DNA from: Anisakis pegreffii
Lineage: Eukaryota; Nematoda; Chromadorea; Rhabditida; Anisakidae
Length of the DNA: 64,000 nt
Assembly: GCA_035041965.1 (NCBI GenBank)
Contig: JAPYMA010000806.1
Span: 225,057 to 289,056 of the forward strand
Direction: 5' to 3'
The notes beneath the pieces are model-generated. The model searched no databases and had not been told where the DNA came from. It saw only the letters and a program-made list of their open reading frames with translations. Of this stretch, positions 47,716-59,340 are shown piece by piece; the stretch's first letter is position 1, and the number at the start of each line of letters is the position of its first letter. The position numbers and the translations under genes are program-made.

Positions 47716-50326
47716 ATGGAAAGTGGTATTATCTTGGGTGAGACTGAATAAATGCGTTTCACTGCAAGATTATGTTTCATTCGCTTGTGAAAACTGCTGA
47801 TGCTTACACGAGCGGATTTATTTTGTAGGTATTCAAGTTAACAGAAAATGAACGAAAGGAAGAGCGTTATCGCCATTTATCAGCCTTATCATTCATCGTT
47901 GTTATGATCGTTTTTGGTATACCTCTTTGGTGGCATACCACATCAACCTATCGTGTTCCCTTCCGTAACTTTAAACCTCAGCAAAAAATCATCGTTCCAG
48001 TTAGTATTTCAAACTATGATTTCAGTGAATTTCATTTCATTCAACAGTAAATGACTCATATATCCGCAAGTTCTACCAAGGAAAGATCACGGTTCAAAGT
48101 AAAAATGCTATTGAGGAGATAAAAATCGGCTTTTTCAAAAATTCTTTGACAGCTACCCGACTATTCGTTTTTTCCAGGTTCACATAGTTTTAGCGTGTTG
48201 GAATTGCTCTTCGCAGTCCTACTTGGAACCCATATCGGATTTCCTGTCCAGTGAACTGCAAACGTTATCACAAGTTGATCCGTTGAACCTAACCTTTAAT
48301 ATTCATCGTGGAATCCTGGTATTAATTTCAGAATTTGTTCGTCTTTATGCTTACTTGACATTTTCGAAATGCCTGTGCTGCCGATTTGTATGCGAAAATA
48401 GAATTTTATAAATGCTTGCGAAATTCCAAGTGACAATCATTTGAATACAGGAATACACTTTATGTTGATCTCAGAGACTCAAGAAATTCACATAAAATTT
48501 AATCGCTTACCATCTTATAATACACTTACCATCCTGATCTTGTATTTTTTTATCTTCAGGATTCACCGAACGATCTGTCGTCTCCAGAAAGTGATCAGCA
48601 GTTTGTTATTCCGATAGTGTTTGTTCCTGAGAATGAATGGACATTCCTAGGCAGATCAGTTCATTTAAGCAACGATAAATGGACGTTTGTGAAAGTCACT
48701 GCAGCGGACAACAGAAAAGTGATATTGAATATAATTAATGATATTCTCATCGATAATGCACACCTGTCGGCGATTATCAATCGAGAATTGAAGCGACGAC
48801 TGCATCCGCATGAAGTGGCAACACTTCCAGCCAATCAACAGGTATTTTGCTGTTCAGTCGAATAGCTCACCTTAATTGACCGATTCGTTTATACAATCCA
48901 GTAGTTCACTTCACATACTGCAGAAACGCTTGATATGGGACTCAGCCGCTCAAAGTGCAGACTACATTGTTCAGTTGATATTTGCGCACGCTTCAAGCAC
49001 TGGTTCAAATGATGCGTTGAAGCCGTCGGAAATCGTTCGTGATATACGCCGATTGGCCGCCAAACTAAACGGTATCACAAATTTGCGAATCAGTTCTGAG
49101 CATTTGTGGGATTTTGATGTGTCGAAATGGCTGAGGAAGGATGTACAGGAACGTTGGACACTTGCGATGGATCAAATGCAGGCAATCATCACTGAGGTTA
49201 CTCTCACTTGAGGTTCATTCATCAGGAATTTGTTTGACATTTGACGAAGACGATCGATGTAACATTTCGAATTGCACTCCGTATCATCACTATGTTCTAG
49301 GCTGATCACGAAACGAGTACGGTTGAATCATCGTATCCGTTACTGAAGTTACTGATCATTGATTACGATGAACCCGTTATTATGCTCGATCAAACGGTTG
49401 GTTCCTTTCCATCATTTATTCTATTCTCGCTCGTCATTCGTATTATATCATTCAGTTGATGTTTAGTTGTTTTGTGCAGTCTTTCATGTTATTGTTGAAA
49501 GTGATAGTGTGGTGTGAGATGCACAGGGTGAAGATAGCAACGGTGTTGTTGTTGCGTCATGGGGAGCGATTGTGTCGTGTTGCGGTCGAGAGACGTCCAG
49601 TGTGAGCAGTTCATTGATTGCTTCATTACGGATTCTGCTTGGTTTGGATTCAGAGTTGCCTTACGGTGCTAGCAAACAGCCATCACCGGTTTCTGAATGG
49701 GAGTTGAGACGATTGAAACTGAGGTCGTTCGTCGATTTCTCAATGAATGCAATGTCATCAGTTCGTGCGATTCATATGCTTATTGCACAAATTGATAATA
49801 TCGTCATTAATGATGAGGTTAGCAGATTGTTCGGATGCTTTTTGCAATCACTTTTTTCAAATTGCTCAGTTTTTTTGTCGAAATTCCATAATTTCACTAA
49901 TCGGTTTGTCTCTCGTCCAAGTTTGTCTCATTGCCGCTGAATTAACCGTTCCAATTGAGTTTTTAAATGTATGCCTTTCCGTTCCTTTCCTTTCATCAGC
50001 TCTAAACTTTTTTTGTAACCGAAGTTTATTTGACGGATACTTTTGAATATTATTTTCAGGTTGCAGATTCAGCGAATCGTGCCGTTGAACTGATTGAAAA
50101 TGCGTTGAATAAGGCTGAACAAACAGGTCAATTGGATATTGATAGTGTTGTCAAGGGACACGAATTGGCACAGAGAGCAGTGAACGATCAGAGTCTACTG
50201 GCTTTACTCTATTTCCCAAATGATCAAAAATTTGCCATTTATTTGCCACTCTTTCTTCCGACATTATTACCTCTGTTAGGCTCAATGTTCACATTGTATA
50301 AACATTGGCGTCACGGTGAACAGTAA
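47716..50326 (+). CDS. PIGS: GPI transamidase component PIG-S
   Basis: PIG-S is a subunit of the ER complex that transfers GPI anchors to proteins. Nine exons join in frame to 511 aa (human 555): 47716-47737, 47845-47964, 48048-48091, 48178-48318, 48560-48841, 48924-49196, 49301-49396, 49527-49817, 50060-50326. The N-terminal membrane segment carries the signature IPLWWHTTSTYRVPF. The lumenal part has ASWGAIVS and the helical IAQIDNIVINDE. The C-terminal signature LLALLYFPNDQKFAIYLPLF leads into the second membrane segment (PTLLPLLGSMFTLY) and a short cytosolic tail. The start MESGIIL is chosen because its donor is in phase 1 with the acceptor AACAG at 47844. The 48092 donor (GTTCAA) is weak. 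No AATAAA close to the stop was noticed. Confidence 0.9.
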
Positions 50327-51371
50327 ATGGTTTCAATTGAAGCTGAATGTTGAAACTGATCGTGAATTGTACTGTATAGCATTCATTCCAATTTCAATTG
50401 TTATTCAGTACCGTCTCATTATGGTTTGAAACCGATAAATGTGAAATGTGATTTATGTCGTTGTATTACATTTCAGTGCTCAGTCTCTATTCATTCGCAG
50501 CAATTTTCGATGAAGTTTTCAATTAAGAATTCATTTTTTCATCAACAATATTTATGTGCTACTTTCTAGATTCGAATGTTAAATTGAGCTCGTGATGAGA
50601 TCGAGTTTGAGGTTTATTTTGATCATATTGTACACAAACCAGATTTCTCTCATTTCTGTTAAATAGAATCGAACACACGGTGTATGTAAGATATGAAGAT
50701 AATAAGATATGAAGCAAGACACCAAGTCTATCGCCCAATATAATTGCTAATTTTGCTCATCTACTGTGTTAGTACTCGATGATACCAATCATAGCTCTTG
50801 CTGTTTTGAAGTTGCTGTTTGAAGCTGTGCAATTTCATTTCGTTTTTATTCACTTACTGATAAGCTTCCAGTTCATTAATCGTTTACAAGTAAATTTTTG
50901 TTTCGTAATGTATTGATCTTTTCTATCTTGATCACTTGTTACTCAATCAGGTGGATATTTTTATTCATATCCGTTAATGTTTTCTTGTAAATGATCCGCT
51001 TTTTGCATCAAATAACTTCTGCTTGTGAATGGTTAGCATTGGCGTGTTCACAACAAACGTTGTTGTTATCTGATTACTTACGACTTAACTCGTTCAGTGA
51101 GCTTGCTCTGTACTTTATAGCGACTTTTGCTCGATGAATTGCAGTTACGACTTAATGTTTATAATCAATGTTGATTAGTTTGCAAGACGTTTATTGTTTG
51201 TAAATTCTGGCTTTCATCCGCTCGCAATCAGTTATCCATCTCATCTCGTTGTGATCTGTAATAGTTGTTTATGTGTTGTCATTTGTCAACATATGATTTT
51301 TTTGATCAATTTGTTTGAATAAATGGTTTTTTTTGATCATTTGGGAGTAAGCAAAGAATGGTTCTAATTTC
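50327..51371. other. PIG-S 3' flank and intergenic region
   Basis: AT-rich, with AATAAA near 51317. No coding sequence recognised before the acceptor at about 51372 that opens the next transcript. Confidence 0.5.
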
Positions 51372-51410
51372 AGGGTTTATCACACACGAACTTCGTCACC
51401 TTAAAGCGGT

Positions 51411-52934
51411 ATGGATATGATCAAATATGGTACTGCAGTTGTTTTAGGTGGTACTGTGTTGTACGCTAATCTGCCAACGAGATTCACCCTCGGCAACGTT
51501 GTTCCAACGGTCGAGTATCTAGGTGAAACAGAACTTCGTAAAGTTATCAATGAAGACAAGTTTGAAGCACCGATTAAGGTTAATTCGTTTCAGAAACACT
51601 TTACTCCTCGTGGTTTTAGAGGATTTCGAGGTGTGGCGAGTGGTGCATTGTTCAGTGAATGCACCACATGATAATAGTCGATGATTGCTTGTGATATCGC
51701 AGCAAGAAAGAAGTCTGTGTCAATCGCACGTATTCGTTTCACTGCAATATCGTGCGCATGAATTAACCGAACGGATCAGCAACAATTCGTTCATCAACGA
51801 ATTGCACGTTTTAAACTAACTGAGGGAATATCGACGAATCAATTCGATATCAGTGATGTATTCCGATAGATTCACTGATGACAAATCAGTTTGATGATCA
51901 CTGTAATGTAATGGAAGTGAATGGGGAGGTTGTTGAAATTGCATCCGTGGGGAGCAGAGGCATTGGGAAATTGAGCTCAACAATGAATAATCCGTTCGAT
52001 GATTACGGTGATTTAGGCGAGTGAACTGTTTGCCAAGGGTCCAACATTGGTGATGACTATTCGACGTCCAGGATGCTTGTTTTGCCGTGTTGGTGCGTCA
52101 GACATGACCCAGATTATGCCAGACCTACAAAAAGCTGGCATTAGATTGATTGGTGTCACTCATCAAACCAATGCAGTCGAGCAGTTCTTGCCATATTTCA
52201 ACGGTGAACTCTACATCGATCCACAGGTTGACCATATGTTTTCAGTCTGCCTCAGCATTCTTCCGCACATTAATCCATTCCACTCGAACAAATTCAATAA
52301 TTTTCGCTCATATGATGAATCCTCATGCTTCTATCGAGCTTTTTTAATTCAGGTGTTTGTGTAATTGATTGTTTTTCATCATTCGACCATATAGTAAGGC
52401 ATTTTTCTGAATGACTTATTGATGACATATCGCAAAAAAAACCAATATTACAGAAACGATTTTTTGGTCCAAACGAACGTTGGATGCCATTTTGGATGGG
52501 AGCGTTAAGACCATTTACTTATATAAACGCTTTATTGGGAATGATGAGAGGCATCAAAGCGGGAGCTTTATTAGATGGTGAAGGACGACTTCTTGGAGGT
52601 GGTCACAATCGCTTGTTTTATCTACTGCTATCTGTAGCGCATTCATTTCTGACATAGAGCTAACTGAAAATGTTCACTTTAATCCGTACATTTGGCGGTA
52701 TGGAATGAAGGTTCGTTCTGTAATGGCGGAGAATTATCGCAGAAGAGGATGAACTCTTACAAGCGATTTTTTAATTGAGCATTCAAACACTTCATTTCAG
52801 GTGTGTTTTTGATCGATAAAGATAAAATGGTGTACTCGCGTCTTGAAAGGGAATGGTCTGATTCAGCGAATGCTCCCGAAGTGTTGAAAGTGGTGAAGAA
52901 AGTATATGGTGATAAACAGTTGCATGTCGACTAA
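51411..52934 (+). CDS. PRXL2A: Peroxiredoxin-like 2A (PRXL2A/FAM213A) thioredoxin-fold redox protein
   Basis: Four exons (51411-51578, 52017-52226, 52454-52598, 52801-52934) join in frame to 218 aa; human PRXL2A is about 229. An N-terminal hydrophobic stretch (YGTAVVLGGTVLYANLP) is followed by a thioredoxin-like fold with the redox motif RRPGCLFCR (CxxC), then GVTHQTNAVEQFLPYFNGEL, KRFFGPNERWMPFW and GEGRLLGGVFLID. The family uses the CxxC pair in cytosolic or mitochondrial antioxidant activity; in mammals it modulates osteoclast redox. A splice acceptor about 40 nt before the ATG fits a trans-splice site. Two AATAAA signals follow at 53045 and 53057. It lies between PIG-S and the channel gene on the same strand, with gaps too large for a tight operon. 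Confidence 0.9.
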
Positions 52935-53044
52935 AAGTCAACTGTTAAACTTTGTGGTCCGATTGTATTCCCTTTGTTTTAATTGTCAAGACCGAGCCAT
53001 CACTATCAATCCTTCATTGTTTCAATCCAAAATATTTTATTCGG

Positions 53045-53062
53045 AATAAAAGTGCAAATAAA
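53045..53062 (+). terminator. Polyadenylation signals of the PRXL2A gene
   Basis: Two AATAAA hexamers at 53045-53050 and 53057-53062, about 110 nt past the TAA. Confidence 0.7.
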
Positions 53063-53826
53063 ATTGCTCTCATTTTCGTTTAGGAAGCTAATTTTTGGTA
53101 TTACGTAACATTTGACCGTTATAATGACACTTTCTAAAGGTGCTCATTCAATTCAGTCGAATGAATTTGACTCACAATAAGGTCATGGTTTTGCTTATTA
53201 CATCGCTGGAACAAGCTATCGCCAGAGTGAAGCATTAGAAACTGCTTTGCAGAACACATTGAATCACCGCTGTTGGATTGCACATGATGAAAAGGGGCTT
53301 GTTTGAGTGACTTGAACAACAGGGAAATTGGAGAATGTATATTTCGAAAGGATTAAGTAACATGGATTTGAAATTTTACGCCATCGTATCAGTCAACATT
53401 TTTGATGGATATTTCAAAGAGATCAACAAAATGTTTCAGTTTCACTGTTGATATCGAATTATTATGCAAACATTAGATAGGAATTCGAAAAAGATATCCG
53501 CGAACTGAAGCAAGTAACTCTTTGATTGAACTTCATAAAAGCAGCAAAGAGCCTCTCCAAAGCATAACCATTTTCGTGACCGTTTGTTTACCTCTGCTTT
53601 TGAGTATAACACCAAAATGCGTCGAAAAAATTCGTGTTTTAAAATTCAGTGGATTAGATTCATCACATGCTGATGCTCGCAGTTCTGAACGATCCACTAT
53701 TGCGTTTTCTACTTCACCGCCAACATTTAAAATAGTTCAAAATTAGCACTGATATCCACTGCTGCTGTATAATTATGTCCCTATGAAACCTCACTTGTAC
53801 TTTTCATTTCGAATTCACTCTTTCAG

Positions 53827-56800
53827 TTCGGAGTGATTTCGCACTTTTTTGCTTAACTGCTGTCCCTCTGTTCAAGACGCATGTGCCAGATATTCAGGTA
53901 TTTACCGAAACGGAGGCAAGAGAGATGAAAATGCCACAAATGCTGAGTGACTGGATGCAACGTACCACAGCGCACGGGGTAGCAGATCTACATAGAACCA
54001 GGACAAATTTGGGTCGTTTCGGCTGGTCGTGCACATTGATTTTGTTCTTGTCAATAACTATTAATCAAGTGATCGTTGTTTTCGATACACTTGCACGTCA
54101 AAAGTGGACTACACGCCTCTTTGAAGATAGTGAAGAACGTAAGTATGTATGTGATCACTACTTGAAAATGTTGCCTTTTAGATTTCTTCGCGATTCAATG
54201 TATCGCACCCTCAATTGACCGAATGCACAGTCGACAGTGAGTACTGTTGTTTTAAGACGATCGTTTTGCTTGCAGAACAACTATCTGTTAGAATTGACCA
54301 CAGCACATTCTAATAGTGAATTCATAGCGGAATAAGGGTTGACTCGTGCCTTCCACGGCTTATTGCAGCTCGCCGTAATCCACAGTACTGATGCAGTTTG
54401 TTGAGCACTTCAAACTCACCATATGCATTGTTGACACTAACTGAAAATGGATCACTGCATGGAAGCCGATGATTTTGCAAAAGCCATGCATCCAGTGAAA
54501 CAAAGTCATATATCTTATCCACTGAAGTAACTTCTAAAACTCTTCTCGTTTTCAGGTGTTCAGAAATTTCCGACAATCACATTGTGCAATTATGATCGAA
54601 TAAGTCAAAAGAAACGACTCGAATACAATATGACTGATGATATGATATCGTTTTTATACAAAAAGTTTGTGCAATTCGAATGAATCGCTTGAGAGTGTCA
54701 CCGTGAATTACTTCATTTCAGTTCAAGTTCAGCAAATAATGGGATACATTAATCGAGTCCGTTTTAGTATGCCGGCAGCTGTTTTATCAGAATGCATCGA
54801 TAATTGCAAACAAGGTGAACAAGAATTTCGCAGTTGGAGGATTCGTAATAATATCACTACGTTGGAAGTTTTCATGAATTTTGGTCATCAATGCGCTAAC
54901 ACCATTTATCAATTCAGGTTGTCTCAGTTGCTATTCCAGTGACAGTTTCAGTTTCATCCTATGTTTGCATTGGGTTCCGAATTGCAAGATTATGTCGTCG
55001 CTAACGATTGAGTGTTGAATTTTCAGAAGGCGTAATGCAGTACTGTCGGAGGGCTGTGTTGGCGGTTTAGGAACGGTGCATTTCAAAAAGATAATGAATA
55101 TGGAGTTTGGTTTATGCCATCAAATTACTCTGAATAGTTCACAAGATGTCATTACCAGTGGTAATCTTTTTTTCAGTTTATCACTATGAACGACCAAAAT
55201 AACGATCACAATTGCATAGGAACCATAGATGGGGTGACAATGCTTTTAAACGTGAATGCCGATGACTACGTGAACGTAACTCGTGAAAACTATCTCGATG
55301 TGGGTCTAACTATGCAGATCAACTATCGTGATTCACTTAAAATTGGACAGTAAGTAAACATTTAGTCGATCTCTGATCTGTATTCATAAAAGGTAGCAGC
55401 ATACCACTATTGTATTTATGTTAATATTGCATGAGGTCGTGCCATTAGGCAGATGCTTTTCATTTCACACTTCAATCTGAATTTAGATGGATATCCCTCT
55501 CACCTGGTTTCCATCATTGGGTCGCTTTAAAAAAAATACATCAGCGGTTGGTGTACAGTGATGTGACGAGAATTCTTCGGGATGACTTCAAAATCAACTA
55601 TATGGAGGTCGGTTTAAGAAGTAGTGAATGAAAGCATTTGTGATCAAATTGATTCGAGCATAACGCATTATCCAAACGTTGCGTTCCGCTTTCAGCCACC
55701 ATGTCTCGTCAACTTTTCACTGCAGTATTTGACTGAGTCATTCTCAAAGGACTTATGCATTTATGAATGTGCCGTAACACCAACTGTCAAGAGTTGTGGA
55801 TGTTTACCGTTTATGACCGGTAAACTGCCGATGTGTGAAGCAGATGAACTGTCTGAGTGCATTCCGTAAGTTTAAGAATTCGAATGAACAATTCGCCGCG
55901 TCGTTTCATCTAGCGATACTTGTGTAGTATCCTCTATCTGAAGTCATTCTTCACTGAATCTCATTCATAACGAACATTTCTTATTGGATTTGTTTTTCAC
56001 GTTCACCATTTAAAAAAAAAAAGAACTCAGTCGTTCCTCAACGTACGAACATTTTGCTGTAGGACAAGGGCTGCGTTTTTGTGGAAGAATGTCGCCACTA
56101 ATATCTGCGCTCGACTTTGCAAAAACCCATGCAATTTCAAAGAAGTGACGGCAACAATGACAATGAACAAATTCCCATCAGTCACACAGGTGGTTTTTTT
56201 CACTGTAACTACTTAAAATTTTGAACGTACTTCATAAATTAAATGAAACTGAACAACTGAAGTCACAAAGAGACTTAATTAAAAAACTCTCAAAGATTCA
56301 ATTCCTGATCAGAATAAAACGCATCATAATAATGGTTGCGTAGCTTCGAAAATTGAATAAGATGCTGAAATACGAACAGCAAAATGAGTTGATGACGAAG
56401 AAGCAAAAGAGGAATGAGAAGTATTTTCAAATGGTTACAAAGTTGCTTTCAAAGAGCAGATGAAGTCAAAGGAATTCGCACGAATATTCCACGCCACTTC
56501 TCGGGATTCATTTTCAACGATTGCTCGTAATTTTCTCTTGGTGGATATATATTTTGAAAGCCTCACTACTTCGGTTAGATTTCTTTTCGTGAACCAACGC
56601 ATCTTTATGCTCATCTGTACACCTATGTTTCCTCTTATTTTACTTTAGAACTGTCTAGGTTCGTCACCAAATTCAAAATTTCTCATTTTACTCATTGCAT
56701 TCAAACCGTTCGGCCTTTTTGAAAATGCATCCAAAGCTCTAAGTCAATCTCAACTAACGCTTCTCACTTCGGCAACAAATTGTTAGCGGCATTTCCAGTT

Positions 56801-57373
56801 TAATGAGCCAAAAGATTAACTTGGAAACGTTGAAGATTTCTGAAGAGTATGAAGCGTTAACGATAACGGATGCGATGAACGCAAGTGGTGGTGCGTTAAG
56901 TCTGTGGGCTGGCATCAGTATTGTCACCATAGTTCAGGTTTGATAAACTTTTCATTCAAGCTATATCAAAACCATGTTGCAGTGTTCATCAGATCAATGA
57001 TAAGCTCATGACAGTTCAACAATTCACTGAATGAAAACCTCTTATTTTTCAGTTCCTTCTTTTTTCTTTCTTCTTTATTCCACCCAACCAGCAACTAAAA
57101 AAACTGAAAATTGAACAGTTTTCTTTCGGGATACCGGATTCGACAAAGAGTAATTATTATGGGAAAATATTTTTGCAGGCAATAGTATATTTAATTTGTG
57201 GGGTTTGCGAATGGTTACAGTCAAAATGGCGTGGACGCAGGCTGATGCGTTCAACAAAACCATCGAAGGAACCCGACGGTACAGCGGTATTTTCAAGGCG
57301 ATTGAACAATTTGAAAGAAATCAGTTATCTGAGAGTGGTTGAAGTTGTAAAATCATTTCGACAACTTTACTGA
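53827..57373 (+). CDS. DEG/ENaC (degenerin) sodium channel subunit, start unresolved
   Basis: Exons: about 53827-54138, 54556-54668, 54733-54917, 55027-55160, 55220-55349, 55487-55607, 55696-55865, 56063-56189, 56344-56420, 56799-56937, 57179-57373, about 567 codons, phases consistent. Landmarks in order: intracellular TTAHG gating motif; TM1 CTLILFLSITINQVIVVF; KFPTITLCNYDRIS just after TM1; VTMLLNVNADDYVNV; WISLSPGFHHWVALKKIHQR; the Cys-rich domain (CIYECAVTPTVKSCGCLPFM, then CARLCKNPC); FPSVTQ; and TM2 with selectivity filter GGALSLWAGISIVTIVQ. The C-terminal tail is basic. Such channels are trimeric plasma-membrane cation channels gated by touch, acid or peptides. The first exon is open upstream to the acceptor at 53826 but has no initiating ATG in frame, so another exon is missing. 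The 56798 acceptor is one of two options. Confidence 0.85.
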
Positions 57374-57536
57374 ATATTGTTCTTCTCATTGTTCCTTTCT
57401 TATGTTTACATCCAATTCGGTAGTTTTAGAAAAACTGAATCGTAAATTCCAATATACCATCATAATTCATTGAAACGTTATGTTATCAATTTGGACTTTA
57501 ATTTTTTTCAATCCTAATTTCGAAATCTTTGCATTG

Positions 57537-57577
57537 ATTACTATTATTGTTATTATTATTGTTATTATTATTATTGC

Positions 57578-57612
<35 letters not shown>

Positions 57613-57741
57613 ATTATTATCATTATTATATTATTATTTATTATTATTATTGTTATTATTGTTAGTATTATTATTGTTATTATTACTGTTATTATTATTG
57701 TTATTATTATTATTGTTATTATTATTATATTTCATAGTTGA
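57537..57741. repeat. ATT/TTA trinucleotide microsatellite
   Basis: About 200 bp of imperfect (ATT)n interrupted by GTT and CTA. It makes long Ile/Leu frames on the + strand that are not genes. Confidence 0.95.
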
Positions 57742-58460
57742 TCACAATTTGTGTATATTACGAACGGGATCTGTCAGAAATTCGATACAATCTTTTCGTC
57801 AAACGATATTTTATGCCACTGATTTCCAATTGTTCTTTTCAATGATAATGCAAACGCTCCGTTGAACATATTGTTTCTAATAAAAAAGCAGTGAACACCT
57901 TATCGACTATATATACAAAATATCTCGCAAGTGATATTTTGCAAGTGGTACTCCGTTGTATCGAAACCATCAAATTAAGGTGATTGAATAAAGAAACATT
58001 TTTGATGCAGACCGTGCAAGCAAGCAGAAAAGGAAAATCATCTACCTTTGTCTAATTAAGTAAACAATTTCAAATGGAATTGGCTCTGAATTACCAAAAC
58101 AATTCGATCAATGCAAAAAGATAACCGTCATACGATTCATTCGTTTCAATCGGGAATTCGTGAAATGCATGTGCTGTTTATATTATTCCACGTTGACAGC
58201 GTCACAATTAATCATACATTCATGTTGATTCTTTCGGCACCAGAAATTTGCGATTGAAAATGTTTTATTGACTGATTTATGGAATGTTTTGACGGATATC
58301 AACCGATTATGCCAATCAGCATCACCAGTGCCATAGAAGTTTGCAAGTTCCTTAAGCATGCAGAATATTCTTAGCTTTTAGCATTCTAGCCGCCCAAATG
58401 TTTGGAATATCTCAATGGACCTTGATCATGAACGGGATATACGAAAATTTTTAGAAAAGA

Positions 58461-58680
58461 TAATCAATTTCTCATATAAAAACGTCGATTTTAACTCGAA
58501 ACGTCAAGACAAAATAATCAATTTCTCATATGAAAATGTCCACTTTCAATCGAAACATGTCATATTTTTGACAGAATAATCAATCTGCCTTTTGGAAATG
58601 CCCCTTTTCCATCGAAACATGTCATATTTTAGACAAAATAATCAATTCATATTTTAGACAAAATAATCAAAAATAATCAA
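58461..58680. repeat. Degenerate tandem repeat, 54-62 bp period
   Basis: TAATCAAT recurs at 58461, 58515, 58577 and 58639, with shared flanks TCGAAACATGTCATATTTT and GACAAAATAATCAAT. It is AT-rich and decays to short AAATAATC copies at its end. Confidence 0.75.
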
Positions 58681-59080
58681 AAAAGTATTCGAAGAACCAA
58701 GACAAAACAACAGCACACTTATTGGGATCATCGCTAACGAACATCTTCCAATCCTATAAATTACAATTCAGCCATGCTCAAAAATTATTTTAATGAACAC
58801 AAATTAGAGGTAGCTGGTGGTTCCATCACAAGACAAATAACTTACTGAATTTTGCTAACTTTGGTTCCTTTTCTTCGTTTCATTACCTAGAAACGTACAT
58901 TATAGGTTGTTGCCGTTGAAAGCGATCAATCTTCTCCATTCGTGAACATTCAAAAACACTCGACGTGCTTGGTATACATGCTCTTTCTAGACACCATTCA
59001 TTATGCTTGTGTATAAATGTGGTCATTGTTTCAGTTTCAGCTAAAACATTATATTCGATTACACACACGATTCAAAACAG

Positions 59081-59150
59081 TGACGGAGTTGATCAGTTAA
59101 AGATTCGCAATCGGGACAAAGAGATTATTAATGCAATTCTGAGGAACGAG
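59081..59150 (+). CDS. Possible orphan internal exon
   Basis: A 70-nt stretch between acceptor CAAAACAG and a strong donor GAG|GTAAAT reads, in phase 2, SDGVDQLKIRNRDKEIINAI then LRNE. Charged coding-like composition, but no partner exons recognised and no family match. Could be an upstream exon of the mucin-like gene or part of an unseen gene. Confidence 0.3.
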
Positions 59151-59340
59151 GTAAATGGAAACAAGACTCATTTACCTTCTGAGCAAAATCTGGTTGAAGC
59201 GTTTGAGCGACCGCTGTTGACGTTCCAAGAAAGAAACAAGAAACTCACCTATTTACTCTATATCTAAGAAGTGCATTCAATTTAGACCTCGAATTATGGA
59301 ACGCTTATGACCAATGCTGAATCAAATTTCAGGCAGACAA

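Larger units (their letters stand above)
57742..59332. other. Intergenic region between channel and mucin-like genes
   Basis: Holds the ~58-bp tandem repeat (58461-58680) and one exon-like stretch (59081-59150). Nothing else recognised. Confidence 0.4.

Noticed and set aside
54182..54236. Possible DEG/ENaC exon reading HFFAIQCIAPSIDRM
   Set aside because: Resembles the post-TM1 motif weakly; the exon at 54556-54668 (KFPTITLCNYDRIS) is a far better match and joins exon 1 in the right phase.
57480..57865. Ile/Leu-rich plus-strand frames that look like membrane proteins
   Set aside because: They translate the ATT/TTA microsatellite.
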